A stretch of 49,518 bases of DNA from Shimia sp. SK013 (lineage in GTDB: Bacteria; Pseudomonadota; Alphaproteobacteria; Rhodobacterales; Rhodobacteraceae). The stretch's first letter is position 1, and every line of letters starts with the position of its first letter. The DNA lies in assembly GCF_001292625.1 (NCBI RefSeq), contig NZ_LAJH01000019.1, positions 1-49,518 of the forward strand, in the 5' to 3' direction. The translations under genes were made by a program, and so were the position numbers. Under the pieces are notes generated by a model. It saw only the letters and a program-made list of their open reading frames with translations. It ran no database searches and was not told the DNA's origin. This document shows, in pieces, positions 1-8,170 of this stretch.

Positions 1-55
1 CAATGGTGCCGATGTTGCAGTGCGGTTTACTGCGCTCAAACTTTTCCTTAGCCAT
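1..55 (-). CDS. tuf: Elongation factor Tu, N-terminal fragment (cut by window edge)
   Basis: The minus strand from an ATG at 53-55 reads MAKEKFERSKPHCNIGTI, the near-invariant start of bacterial EF-Tu just before the first GTP-binding loop. Only 18 codons lie inside the window; the rest continues past base 1. EF-Tu is the GTPase that carries aminoacyl-tRNA to the ribosome. The gene is preceded on the same strand by a lipoprotein gene rather than by fusA, so this may be the separate tuf copy that many proteobacteria carry; that is inference. It is too short to appear as a conventional open frame. Confidence 0.9.
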   Translation of the reverse strand, partial: MAKEKFERSKPHCNIGTI

Positions 56-153
56 CTCGGGCGCTTTCTACGTTTGGGGGGTCACTCTGACCCGATTACC
101 TCTACGGCGCGCGACATATTGCGTTGCGCGACAAAAATCAAGCGGGCTTTCAC
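56..153 (-). promoter_or_regulatory. EF-Tu leader with a short perfect hairpin
   Basis: The 98 nt between the lipoprotein stop and the tuf ATG hold a perfect 6-bp inverted repeat, GGGTCA-CTC-TGACCC at 79-93, within 40 nt of the tuf start. A tuf-specific promoter would be expected here, but I cannot point to a convincing -35/-10 pair. The hairpin could equally be a terminator-like or leader structure. Confidence 0.35.
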
Positions 154-771
154 TCAGCGAAGCTCATCTAGCTGTTTCTTACGCTCCGCGCGTTCCTGAG
201 ACGTGTCTTTCCAGCACTCCGCCAAAACCTCCGCCGGCACGTCGTCCGCCAGACAGGCACGGTTGTCGTAAATCCAGGTTTCGATCTGTTTGGCCGCGTT
301 GAACGTCAGGTTGTCCATCTGTTCTTCGGCTGTCATCGTCATGCCCGAACTCACACCAAATGTGGTAAAGCTCTCAAGAACCACAAATTCACGCGCCTCT
401 TCGTTGAATTTGCCGCCTGCACGGTCATCCCATGCGGTGACAGTGATGATAAGTGCGGACTTTGGCGACAGCACCAGCGGCACACCATTCTGAGCCAAAA
501 CATAGCCCGATATGTTGATGCCAAAGTGAACCACCCGGTCGCCGTCATACCGTCCAAATCGCGAATCAATCGCGTTTTTCATCGACGCGATAAACGCATC
601 CTTTGATGCCTCTCGGGACAGCGGGCCTTTTTGGAATTGCGGTGCCACCACAATATTGTGACCCAGCACAAAATCACCCAGATCGCGCTTCTGATCAGTC
701 ACGGGGCCGCTCGGGGCCGTGCAAGACGCCAGCGCCACCAGCGCTGCGACGCAAATTGCCAATCGGATCAT
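154..771 (-). CDS. Hypothetical lipoprotein
   Basis: 205 residues. The N-terminus is a hydrophobic segment (residues 1-15) ending in a lipobox LASC with Cys16, so it should be lipid-anchored on the periplasmic side of a membrane. The mature part is soluble and mixed alpha/beta with no motif I recognise; the C-terminal 25 residues are charged (QERAERKKQLDELR), probably helical. It lies divergent from the P450 gene, with about 140 nt between the starts, and upstream of tuf on the same strand. Small lipoproteins of this type are common and poorly characterised in Rhodobacterales. No function is assigned; the gene is well supported by its frame, length and signal sequence. Confidence 0.75.
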   Translation of the reverse strand: MIRLAICVAALVALASCTAPSGPVTDQKRDLGDFVLGHNIVVAPQFQKGPLSREASKDAFIASMKNAIDSRFGRYDGDRVVHFGINISGYVLAQNGVPLVLSPKSALIITVTAWDDRAGGKFNEEAREFVVLESFTTFGVSSGMTMTAEEQMDNLTFNAAKQIETWIYDNRACLADDVPAEVLAECWKDTSQERAERKKQLDELR

Positions 772-911
772 GCTCGACAGTCCCTCTAGTCCTCTTTGTC
801 AGGTGGCATACCCGAACCATCCGGTTGGCGCAATCGCAGGCTATGCGCAACGACGTGATCGCCGTAGTCTTCGCCAACGTATAAGACTTGAAACATCTCA
901 GGAGCACCACC

Positions 912-2285
912 GTGACCCGTCTGCCGGCCAAGTCTTCCGACCGCAAACCCCCGGTTTTTGTGCCATTGGCAACCGAGCCGCTTGGGCTCATGGGGTCACT
1001 CAAGGCAGCGCGCAGCAATCTCTTGTCGATTCTGCCAGAAATCGCGGTGCGTCAACCGATGGTTTCGGGACAAACCGGGATCCGCTGGCACATGATCATG
1101 GACCCCGGCGCGATTCGGCGGGTGCTGCTGGAAAACGTCGACAACTACCCCAAATCCAAAGCCACCAAAAACATCCTGCGCCCCGCCATTGGCGATAGCC
1201 TTTTTGTCGCCGAGGGCGCCCATTGGCGTTGGCAACGCCGCGCCGCCGCTCCTGTGTTCAGTCAGCGCAACATGCTGGCACTGGCCCCGTTCATGAGCGC
1301 CGCCGCTTTGCGCTCTGTTGACCGCGTGGCTGCTGCCGGCAACCGCGCCGTGGATTTTCAGGACGAAATGGTGCGCACCACCTTTGATGTCATTTCCGAA
1401 GTCACGTTCTCCGGTGATGGCAGCTTTGACGCCGACGCGGTGCACCGCGCCATCGACCTTTATATCGCCGAGGCCGGCAAGGTCTCTTTGCTCGACATGC
1501 TTGGCATTCCCGACTGGGTTCCCCGCCCGGGGCGGATGTTTTCCGGCAAAGCCGTGGGCAAGATGAAAGCTGTGGCGGATGAAGCGATCGAGGCCCGACG
1601 CACACGCGGCGCAGGCGACGTGCCGGACCTTCTGGATTTGTTGATGGCCGGCGTCGATCCCGAAACCGCCAAATCCATGAACACATCCGAACTGCGCGAC
1701 AACTTATTGACCTTCATTGTGGCAGGCCACGAAACCACCGCGCTGACGCTGGCTTGGTCGTTGTATCTGTGCGCCTACGACCAAGGCATTCAGGATCAGG
1801 CGCGGGCAGAGGCTTCCTCTGTCATTAAAGGAGAGGCCGCCACCGGCGAAGAAGCCGCGCGCATGCCCCTGATCCGTCAGATCGTGGACGAGGCGCTGCG
1901 GCTTTACCCTCCGGCAGGGATCATTTCGCGGACCGCGCAAGAGGCAGACGTGCTCTGTGCCCGCGACATCCGCCCGGGCGACACAGTTATGATCCCGATC
2001 TATGCGCTGCATCGCAATCATGCGCTCTGGGAGGATCCAAACGCGTTTGACCCCGGCCGTTTCGCAGATCGCAAGACTGTGGATCGCTATGCCTACCTGC
2101 CTTTTGGGGACGGGCCGCGAATCTGCATCGGCGCGAGCTTTGCCATTCAGGAAGCCGTGATGATCCTCGCCACTTTACTCACCCGTTTCCACTTTGAGCC
2201 GGTGGCGGGACGTGACCCGGATCCCGTGATGATCCTGACGTTGCGGCCCGAAAATGGCGTCTGGCTGACGGCGCGTCCGGTTTAG
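912..2285 (+). CDS. Cytochrome P450
   Basis: Heme-thiolate monooxygenase, about 457 residues. Visible signatures are the I-helix AGHETTALT (oxygen activation, with the conserved Thr), the K-helix EALR (ExxR) and the heme loop FGDGPRICIG with the proximal cysteine near residue 405. The architecture resembles the soluble bacterial P450s related to CYP4/CYP102 more than camphor-type enzymes; the substrate cannot be read from sequence. The start is taken as GTG at 912, because AGGAG at 900-904 sits 7 nt upstream; a TTG eight codons earlier has no ribosome site. No ferredoxin or ferredoxin reductase is adjacent, so the electron donor must be encoded elsewhere. It is convergent with parC, with a structured repeat between them. 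Confidence 0.93.
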   Translation: MTRLPAKSSDRKPPVFVPLATEPLGLMGSLKAARSNLLSILPEIAVRQPMVSGQTGIRWHMIMDPGAIRRVLLENVDNYPKSKATKNILRPAIGDSLFVAEGAHWRWQRRAAAPVFSQRNMLALAPFMSAAALRSVDRVAAAGNRAVDFQDEMVRTTFDVISEVTFSGDGSFDADAVHRAIDLYIAEAGKVSLLDMLGIPDWVPRPGRMFSGKAVGKMKAVADEAIEARRTRGAGDVPDLLDLLMAGVDPETAKSMNTSELRDNLLTFIVAGHETTALTLAWSLYLCAYDQGIQDQARAEASSVIKGEAATGEEAARMPLIRQIVDEALRLYPPAGIISRTAQEADVLCARDIRPGDTVMIPIYALHRNHALWEDPNAFDPGRFADRKTVDRYAYLPFGDGPRICIGASFAIQEAVMILATLLTRFHFEPVAGRDPDPVMILTLRPENGVWLTARPV

Positions 2286-2340
2286 GGCGAGCGCCCGCCG
2301 CCTTTAGGGGTTGGGCGTGGCAGCGGCGATGCCGCTTCTT

Positions 2341-2402
2341 TGGGGCCAGCCCCCGACGCGGCAAGCCGCGTCTCCCCCGGGGTGTATGTGACCAGAAAGA
2401 AG
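2341..2402 (+). repeat. Two-hairpin intergenic element, copy A
   Basis: Downstream of the P450 stop, in the same sense, come hairpin 1 (GGGGC-CA-GCCCC, 2342-2353), hairpin 2 (GACGCGGC-AA-GCCGCGTC, 2355-2372), a run CTCCCCCGGGG, and a tail GTGTATGTGACCAGAAAGAAG. The same order of parts occurs at 25621-25688 on the minus strand with a different hairpin 2 sequence. The rest of the 2286-2410 gap holds no gene. It could act as a terminator or a 3' processing element for the P450 transcript. Confidence 0.6.
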
Positions 2403-2410
2403 CGCTGACT

Positions 2411-4747
2411 TTAGCCAAACGTGTAGGTTTTAGGGAAGCCGTAGGGAGCTTTTTTGCCGACGCCTGCGCGTTTGCCCAGCCATTCGCTGAGGTCTGCTTC
2501 ATGGCGGGTTTTACCCCCCATCGACCAGCTTAGACCTTCGGCCCAGTCAAAGGTTGTGATGTCAGACAGGCCACCATCCAGTTCCAATGTGCCCTGACGT
2601 CCGCGTGCCATGTTGTATTTCTGAATGCGCACGCCCTTGCCACGGCCCAGTTCCGGCAGCTCTTCAAGTGGGAACACAAGGAAACGGCCATTTTTGGATA
2701 CCACTGCAACGTGATCTCCGGATGCAGGAATGCAAATCTGTGCGCGTGCGTCATCTTTGACGTTCAGCACCTGCTTGCCTGTCCGCGTTTGCGCAATCAC
2801 GTCTTTTTCTGGCACCACAAACCCGTCGCCGGCGCTTGAGGCGACCAACAGCTTGCGCTCTTTGTCATGCACAAAAATGTCAACAATTTCAGCTTCATTC
2901 GGGAGATCGACCATCAATCGAAGAGGCTCACCCATGCCGCGACCACCCGGTAAATTGGCGGCGCTCAGCGTGTAGAACCGCCCATTGGTGGCAAACACCA
3001 AAAGACGGTCCGTGGTCTCTGCGTGGAAGACAAACCTTGGCCCGTCACCGTCTTTGAATTTAAGTTCGCGTGTCAGGTCAATGTGACCCGACATAGCGCG
3101 GATCCACCCCATCTGAGAGCAGACAACAGTGATCGGTTCACGATCAATCATCGCTTCGATCGGCACATCTTCGACTTCACCCGCTTCGGCAAACTGAGTA
3201 CGGCGCGCGCCGCCTTCGTGGTCTTTGCCAAAGAGCCTTTTGGCCTCTTTCAGCTGATCCGAAATGCGCTCCCACTGCAGGCTATCACTGTCCAGCAGGT
3301 CTTCGAGCCCGGCGCGTTCCAGCATCAAGGCGTCGCGTTCCCGCACCAGTTCCAGCTCTTCCAGACGACGCAAACTGCGCAGGCGCATGTTCAAAATAGC
3401 TTCGGCCTGAACTTCTGTCAGCTCGCCCTCACCTGTCGTCGGCAGCGGCGACGTATAGTCGCTTTCGGAGGTGGCCCGCGCGTGGTCCACACCCCAATCC
3501 TCGGCCATAAGTGCTTGTTTTGGCGCATCATCATAGCGGATGATATCGATCACGCGGTCCAGATTGAGGAAGGCAATGATAAAGCCTTCAAGCACCTCAA
3601 GCCGGTGGTCGATCTTTTCCATGCGGTGCTTGGAACGGCGGATCAACACGTCGCGGCGGAAGTCCAAGAACGCCCGCAGCACTTCTTTCATCGAACAGAC
3701 CTTGGGCGTGACCCCGTCGATCAGCACATTCATGTTCAAAGAGAACCGCACCTCAAGATCAGAGTTGCGATAAAGCATGTTCATCAGGACGTCTGGATCC
3801 ACATTCTTGGATTTTGGCTCCAGCACTAGCCGGATGTCGTCGGCACTTTCGTCGCGCACATCCCCCAGAATAGGCACTTTCTTGGTCTGGATCACCTCGG
3901 CCAATTTCTCGATCAGGCGCGATTTTTGCACCTGATAGGGGATCTCGGTGACCACGATCTGCCACTGTCCCCGACCCAAGTCTTCTTTTTCCCATTTGGC
4001 CCGCAACCGGAACGACCCGCGTCCAGTGCGATAGGCCTGCGCAATGTTTTCTTTAGGTTCAACAATCACGCCGCCGGTGGGGAAATCCGGCCCCGGTACA
4101 TAGTTCAGCAGCGTGTCTTCGCGCACGTCCGGCGTCTTGATCATATGAAGGCAGGCGTCGCACAGCTCGGCAATGTTGTGCGGCGGAATATTTGTCGCCA
4201 TGCCAACCGCAATCCCGCTGGACCCATTGGCCAGAAGGTTCGGAAAGGTTGCCGGCAAAACCACCGGCTCCGTCAATGTGCCGTCATAGTTCTCACGGAA
4301 ATCAACAGCGTTTTCGTTCAACCCGTCCAGCATTGCTTCTGCCACAGAGGTCATCCGGGCTTCGGTGTAACGGCTGGCGGCGGGGTTATCGCCGTCGATG
4401 TTGCCAAAATTCCCCTGACCGTCGACCAGCGGATAGCGAACATTGAAATCCTGCGCCAGACGGGCCATCGCGTCATAAATCGCCATATCCCCATGCGGGT
4501 GATAGTTGCCCATCACGTCGCCGGAAATTTTGGCCGACTTGCGGAAACCGCCCGAGGAGTTGAGCTTCAACTCGCGCATTGCATAGAGAATCCGGCGGTG
4601 CACAGGCTTCAGCCCGTCGCGGGCATCCGGCAAGGCGCGGTGCATAATCGTGCTCAGCGCATAGGTCAGATAGCGCTCACCAATGGCGCGGCGCAGCGGT
4701 TCGGTTACATTCTGGGCGGAAAAGTCATCGTCGATCTGGTCGGTCAT
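2411..4747 (-). CDS. parC: DNA topoisomerase IV subunit A
   Basis: 778 residues, the usual length for alphaproteobacterial ParC. It is the DNA-cutting subunit that, with ParE, decatenates daughter chromosomes. The N-terminal winged-helix/tower region contains [18 protein letters not shown] and the catalytic tyrosine in [11 protein letters not shown] (Tyr127). The C-terminal beta-pinwheel repeats follow from about residue 500. The quinolone-resistance region reads [13 protein letters not shown], so the position matching E. coli Ser80 is Met88 and the position matching Glu84 is Asp92. It is assigned to ParC rather than GyrA from the length and from the [12 protein letters not shown] spacing; GyrA would be longer. 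It stands alone here; parE is not in the window. Confidence 0.93.
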   Translation of the reverse strand: MTDQIDDDFSAQNVTEPLRRAIGERYLTYALSTIMHRALPDARDGLKPVHRRILYAMRELKLNSSGGFRKSAKISGDVMGNYHPHGDMAIYDAMARLAQDFNVRYPLVDGQGNFGNIDGDNPAASRYTEARMTSVAEAMLDGLNENAVDFRENYDGTLTEPVVLPATFPNLLANGSSGIAVGMATNIPPHNIAELCDACLHMIKTPDVREDTLLNYVPGPDFPTGGVIVEPKENIAQAYRTGRGSFRLRAKWEKEDLGRGQWQIVVTEIPYQVQKSRLIEKLAEVIQTKKVPILGDVRDESADDIRLVLEPKSKNVDPDVLMNMLYRNSDLEVRFSLNMNVLIDGVTPKVCSMKEVLRAFLDFRRDVLIRRSKHRMEKIDHRLEVLEGFIIAFLNLDRVIDIIRYDDAPKQALMAEDWGVDHARATSESDYTSPLPTTGEGELTEVQAEAILNMRLRSLRRLEELELVRERDALMLERAGLEDLLDSDSLQWERISDQLKEAKRLFGKDHEGGARRTQFAEAGEVEDVPIEAMIDREPITVVCSQMGWIRAMSGHIDLTRELKFKDGDGPRFVFHAETTDRLLVFATNGRFYTLSAANLPGGRGMGEPLRLMVDLPNEAEIVDIFVHDKERKLLVASSAGDGFVVPEKDVIAQTRTGKQVLNVKDDARAQICIPASGDHVAVVSKNGRFLVFPLEELPELGRGKGVRIQKYNMARGRQGTLELDGGLSDITTFDWAEGLSWSMGGKTRHEADLSEWLGKRAGVGKKAPYGFPKTYTFG

Positions 4748-4902
4748 AGTGCGGTGATACCCAAGGCTGCAGCCCCGGTAAAGCGGCCGAACGGGGATTA
4801 ATCAGGTTTTTTCCCCTGAGGAGGGACTCTTGCCTTTGATAATCTGTTATTGTGATGCGTGCCTATTTGTTGTGACGTGCCCAGTAATTCGGAGATTTTC
4901 TC

Positions 4903-5523
4903 GTGAACAAGTTTGTTGTTGTTAGTTTGGCGGTCATGGCTTGGGCGTTTTATGAGCTCAGCGGCGGTTCCGATTTTGAACCAAAATACCGTCGCGATAT
5001 TGCTCAGGCTCAAACCCCCAAGACCCTTGTTTCCCATGAGCCCGCGCGCATCACGCCCACCCCTATTGAACCCGTTGTAACATTGGCCTCTGCGGCGGTG
5101 CCGACGGAACGCCGCACACAGATCGAAACGGTCCCAGTAGCCCCCGCCAACCAGACGCCACTTCACAACGTCGACGCCGCGTCTGTCACAAGCTTTCAGA
5201 CGCCCAAAGTCGCGTCACTTTCGCTGACCGAAACGTTTGCCGCCCCAGACACAAAAATCGGGACGCAGCCGACCCTCGCTGCAGTGAATTCACATGATTT
5301 GATTCTTATCGACCCGAAAAAAGATCTGCGTTCTGTGCGTGGGTCTCGCGTGAATTTGCGAGGCGGACCAGGCACGTCTTTTGCTGTTTTGGGTGTTCTG
5401 ACGCGTGGACAAGAAGTTGAGGTGCTGCAAGACGAGGGCAAAGGTTGGGTAAAACTGCGCGATCATGAAACCGGTCGCGTCGGCTGGATGGCCGGCAAGA
5501 TGCTTGCCCAAATCGCCGAGTGA
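4903..5523 (+). CDS. Exported SH3-domain protein
   Basis: 206 residues from a GTG start with CGGAG at 4890-4894. Residues 4-20 form a hydrophobic N-terminal segment (VVVSLAVMAWAFYEL) that is a signal anchor or uncleaved signal peptide. A long Pro/Thr/Ala-rich linker follows, and residues 138-205 are a bacterial SH3b domain (VNLRGGPGTSFAVLGVLTRGQEVEVL, W...GWMAGKML; given here in parts). SH3b domains bind cell-wall peptides or mediate envelope contacts, so a periplasmic, wall-associated role is inferred. It is divergent from parC with 155 nt between starts. Single gene, no operon partner apparent. Confidence 0.85.
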   Translation: MNKFVVVSLAVMAWAFYELSGGSDFEPKYRRDIAQAQTPKTLVSHEPARITPTPIEPVVTLASAAVPTERRTQIETVPVAPANQTPLHNVDAASVTSFQTPKVASLSLTETFAAPDTKIGTQPTLAAVNSHDLILIDPKKDLRSVRGSRVNLRGGPGTSFAVLGVLTRGQEVEVLQDEGKGWVKLRDHETGRVGWMAGKMLAQIAE

Positions 5524-5558
5524 TCCGAAACACAGTCAAATCTACATCAGACTAATTT

Positions 5559-5580
5559 TGTCAGGATTGACCACCTGACA
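5559..5580. promoter_or_regulatory. Candidate iron-responsive operator upstream of bfd-bfr
   Basis: A perfect inverted repeat, TGTCAGG-N8-CCTGACA, lies 48 nt upstream of the bfd start and is the only obvious dyad in the gap. Bacterioferritin genes in Alphaproteobacteria are iron-regulated (Irr, RirA, IscR-type sites), which fits the position. I cannot match it to a specific published consensus with confidence. Partly overlapping is a second dyad-like stretch, TCAGACTAATTTTGTCA. Confidence 0.4.
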
Positions 5581-5627
5581 GTTTTCATCGTACTTCTCGG
5601 GCAAATCCAATGTTGAAGGCCCGAAGT

Positions 5628-5924
5628 ATGATTGTCTGTAGTTGTGCACGAATCTCGGACACCGATATTCACTCCGCCATCGATTGGATGCGCGCGTCAG
5701 ACACCACCGCAATCATAACGCCTGGCAAAATCTATCACGCCCTCGGGAAATCGCCCAACTGCGGCGGCTGCATGAAGCTTTTTGTTGCCTCAATGCGCGC
5801 GAACCCTAATCTGGAAGTGCCGGCCGAATTGCGCGGTCTGCGCAGCACACAATCCAGTAGGAGTGAACGTGATGAAGGGCGATCCCAAGGTTATCGAGTA
5901 TCTGAACAAAGCGCTGCGGGTTGA
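5628..5924 (+). CDS. bfd: Bacterioferritin-associated ferredoxin
   Basis: About 98 residues starting [11 protein letters not shown]. The four cysteines expected for a BFD-type [2Fe-2S] cluster are present as CSC near the N-terminus and CGGC ([10 protein letters not shown]) near residue 46. In characterised systems Bfd docks on bacterioferritin and delivers electrons that release stored iron. The start is set at the internal ATG 5628, since family members begin at the CxC motif; six extra codons upstream are not needed. The frame runs 53 nt into bfr before stopping, so its last 17 or so codons are shared out-of-frame with the bfr start. The tail ([15 protein letters not shown]) is polar and longer than the compact BFD fold requires. 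Confidence 0.88.
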   Translation: MIVCSCARISDTDIHSAIDWMRASDTTAIITPGKIYHALGKSPNCGGCMKLFVASMRANPNLEVPAELRGLRSTQSSRSERDEGRSQGYRVSEQSAAG

Positions 5925-6360
5925 ACTGACCGCCGTCAGTCAATTCTGGCTGCACTACCGCCTGCAGAAAGACTGGGGCTATGGCAAGCTCGCCAAAAAG
6001 ATGCGTGAAGAAAGCATCGAAGAGATGGAGCATGCCGACAGCCTGATCGACCGCATCATTTTCCTCGAAGGCCATCCAAACCTACAAACGTTGGACGCGC
6101 TGCGCATCGGCGAAAACGTGCGCGAAACCCTTGCGTGCGACCTCGAAGCAGAAATGGAGGCCGTCGCGCTTTATTCCGAGGCCCGCAAGTATTGTGCGGA
6201 CGTTGGTGATTATGCCTCGATGGGGCTGTTTGAAAGCTTGATCAACGACGAGCAGGGCCATATCGACTTCCTTGAAACACAACTTGATCTGCACGACACG
6301 ATTGGCGCTCAGAACTACGGCCAACTCAACGCCGAAAGCGCCGACGAGGCAGACGACTAA
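5872..6360 (+). CDS. bfr: Bacterioferritin
   Basis: 162 residues starting [15 protein letters not shown], with AGGAG at 5859-5863. Ferroxidase ligands are all present at canonical positions: Glu18, Glu51, His54, Glu94, Glu127 and His130. Met52, the heme ligand at the dimer interface, is also present. The residue next to the ferroxidase centre that is Tyr25 in E. coli is Phe25 here (QFW). The protein assembles into a 24-mer shell that oxidises Fe(II) and stores the mineral. It is the partner of the overlapping upstream bfd, and both are probably expressed together. The C-terminal tail is acidic (ESADEADD). Confidence 0.95.
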   Translation: MKGDPKVIEYLNKALRVELTAVSQFWLHYRLQKDWGYGKLAKKMREESIEEMEHADSLIDRIIFLEGHPNLQTLDALRIGENVRETLACDLEAEMEAVALYSEARKYCADVGDYASMGLFESLINDEQGHIDFLETQLDLHDTIGAQNYGQLNAESADEADD

Positions 6361-6390
6361 CATAGGCCCAACGGGGCAGCCGGACACACA

Positions 6391-7224
6391 ATGACCAAAA
6401 AGACCATTCTCATTACCGGCTGCTCGACGGGCATTGGCCTTGTCGCCGCTCGTGATCTTCGCCAACACGGCTGGCATGTGATCGCCAGTTGCCGCCAGCA
6501 ACGCGACTGCGATCGCCTGCGCGCCGAAGGTTTCCTGAGCCCTCGACTGGACTACTGTGACCCCGACAGCATTACCGCCGCGGTGGCAGAGGTCATGGCC
6601 GAAACCGGTGGCACACTGGATGCGGTTTTTCACAACGGCGCGCGCGGACTGCCCGGTGCGATCGAAGACCTGCCAACTGACGGATTTCGCGACCTGATGG
6701 AAAGCAATCTGCTGGGCTGGCACGAACTTACGCGTCAACTCATGCCGATCATGCGCGCGCAAGGGCACGGTCGAATTGTCCTGAACTCATCGGTGCTGGG
6801 CTACGTGTCCATGCGTTATCGAGGCGCCTATGTGGCCACAAAATTCGCCCTCGAGGGCTGGGCCGACTGCCTGCGAATCGAATTGCGCGACAGCCCGATC
6901 TCCGTCAGCCTGATTGAACCAGGACCGATCACTTCCGCTTTGCGGCGCAACAATGCGCATCAATTTCACCGCTGGATCGACTGGGAAAAATCGCCGCACG
7001 CAGACAACTATCGCACGGGTCTGGTTGCGCGCTTTGCCGAAGACAAACAGAGCCTTGATCCCTTTGAGCTGCCAGCAGAGGCCGTTGTGGCCAAGCTCAT
7101 TCACGCGCTCGAAAATCCCCGTCCCCGCGCGCGCTATCGCGTCACCAAGCCCGCCCACATCATGTCACTGCTGCGCCGGCTTCTTCCAACAAAAACGCTC
7201 GACTGGGTGATCTCCAAAGGCTGA
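6391..7224 (+). CDS. SDR-family oxidoreductase
   Basis: 277 residues with a classical short-chain dehydrogenase fold: the NAD(P)-binding loop TGCSTGIG at residues 8-15, a modified NNAG motif (HNGARG), the catalytic Ser in LNSSVLG and the YVATK catalytic Tyr/Lys pair. An arginine-rich segment after the first strand hints at NADPH preference (inference). The substrate is unknown. The gene is co-oriented with the downstream small membrane protein and adenosyltransferase genes, 86 nt away, so it may head that transcription unit. The C-terminal extension after residue 240 (basic, ending RRLLPTKTLDWVISKG) resembles SDRs that act on lipid-like substrates at membranes. Confidence 0.88.
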   Translation: MTKKTILITGCSTGIGLVAARDLRQHGWHVIASCRQQRDCDRLRAEGFLSPRLDYCDPDSITAAVAEVMAETGGTLDAVFHNGARGLPGAIEDLPTDGFRDLMESNLLGWHELTRQLMPIMRAQGHGRIVLNSSVLGYVSMRYRGAYVATKFALEGWADCLRIELRDSPISVSLIEPGPITSALRRNNAHQFHRWIDWEKSPHADNYRTGLVARFAEDKQSLDPFELPAEAVVAKLIHALENPRPRARYRVTKPAHIMSLLRRLLPTKTLDWVISKG

Positions 7225-7310
7225 CAGGCCGTATTCGCCCAGCAAGGGAGTTCAGTTTTGCCCAAACAGCGGCTATGTCTGAACCCCGTCAAAGAAACAG
7301 GAGCAGAATC

Positions 7311-7514
7311 ATGGCCAACGATCCCCTTTTTTGGGTTGCCGCAATCGCATGTCTGAGCGTGCTGGTCATTCTGGTGATCGGCGTCGGGGTTTTTGCCAAA
7401 GGCGGTGATTTCAATCGCAAATATGCCAACAAGCTCATGCGTCTGCGCATCGCCGCACAATTCATTGCGGTGGTGATGATTCTGATCTTCGTCTGGTTCC
7501 GCTCAGGAGGTTGA
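7311..7514 (+). CDS. Small twin-transmembrane protein, HIG1-like
   Basis: 67 residues, start at ATG 7311 with AGGAG at 7299-7303. Two hydrophobic helices (about residues 7-30 and 46-63) flank a short basic loop GGDFNRKYANKLMRLRI; the spacing and the NRKYANKLMRLR loop match bacterial HIG1-domain proteins. Eukaryotic HIG1 members associate with respiratory supercomplexes; a role near the respiratory chain is inferred only. The stop lies 5 nt before the start of the adenosyltransferase gene, whose ribosome site AGGAGG sits in its last codons, so translation of the two is probably coupled. Confidence 0.85.
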   Translation: MANDPLFWVAAIACLSVLVILVIGVGVFAKGGDFNRKYANKLMRLRIAAQFIAVVMILIFVWFRSGG

Positions 7515-7519
7515 ACGAC

Positions 7520-8092
7520 ATGGTTGTTCTGAACAAAATCTACACCCGCACCGGCGACAAAGGCACAACCGCGCTTGGCAATGGCGACCGCGTCGCCAAA
7601 TATGATGCGCGCGTCACGGCCTACGGCACCTCGGATGAACTTAACGCAACGCTGGGCGTCGCCCGCTTGCACACTGATGGCGCGATGGACACGCAACTGT
7701 CCTATATTCAGAACGATCTCTTTGATCTCGGCGCAGATCTCTGCCGACCCGACATGGCCAAAGACGCCACCTCCGAATATCCGCCGCTGCGCATGGCCGA
7801 AAGTCAGGTCCTGCGGCTTGAGGCGGAAATCGACGCCATGAACGATCGCCTTGAACCCCTGCGCAGCTTTATCCTGCCCGGCGGGTCTGCCTTATCGGCA
7901 CATTTACACATTTGCCGCACTGTCGCCCGCCGTGCCGAACGCCTCTCTGTGGAACTGGCGCAGTCCGAAGAGGTCAACCCACATGTCGTGACCTACCTCA
8001 ACCGGCTGTCGGACTGGTTCTTTGTGGCTGCACGCATCGCCAACGACGACGGACGCGCTGATGTGCTCTGGGTCCCCGGCGCGAATCGCTAA
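7520..8092 (+). CDS. Cob(I)alamin adenosyltransferase, PduO type
   Basis: 190 residues. The N-terminus YTRTGDKGTTAL and the following RVAKYDARVTAYGTSDELNA are the ATP-binding signatures of PduO-type corrinoid adenosyltransferases, and RRAERLSVELA plus LNRLSDWFFVAARIAN are the conserved C-terminal helices. It transfers adenosyl from ATP to cob(I)alamin to make coenzyme B12, which methylmalonyl-CoA and ethylmalonyl-CoA mutases require. The start is ATG 7520, with AGGAGG at 7505-7510; a TTG three codons upstream overlaps that site. Its position ahead of etfBA and hbd suits short-chain acyl-CoA metabolism. Confidence 0.92.
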   Translation: MVVLNKIYTRTGDKGTTALGNGDRVAKYDARVTAYGTSDELNATLGVARLHTDGAMDTQLSYIQNDLFDLGADLCRPDMAKDATSEYPPLRMAESQVLRLEAEIDAMNDRLEPLRSFILPGGSALSAHLHICRTVARRAERLSVELAQSEEVNPHVVTYLNRLSDWFFVAARIANDDGRADVLWVPGANR

Positions 8093-8109
8093 CCTGACCG
8101 TTTAGCGGC

Positions 8110-8121
8110 GATTGCGCTAAC
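8110..8121 (+). promoter_or_regulatory. Candidate LacI-type operator GATTGCGCTAAC upstream of etfBA
   Basis: The 12-mer GATTGCGCTAAC sits 215 nt before etfB and occurs exactly twice more in the window, both upstream of pckA (17731 and 17751). It is a near-palindrome of the TTAGCGCTAA kind bound by LacI-family regulators. As I recall, the alphaproteobacterial central-carbon regulator CceR binds a site of this type; the link is inference. Confidence 0.45.
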
Positions 8122-8170
8122 ATCTCGGCTTACGCAATTTGTCCTTACGTAACTTTTCTGCGCCGCCGCA

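Noticed and set aside
3023..4801. Two long plus-strand open frames opposite parC
   Set aside because: They are rich in His, Arg and Gln without any recognisable domain; parC is unambiguous on the minus strand.
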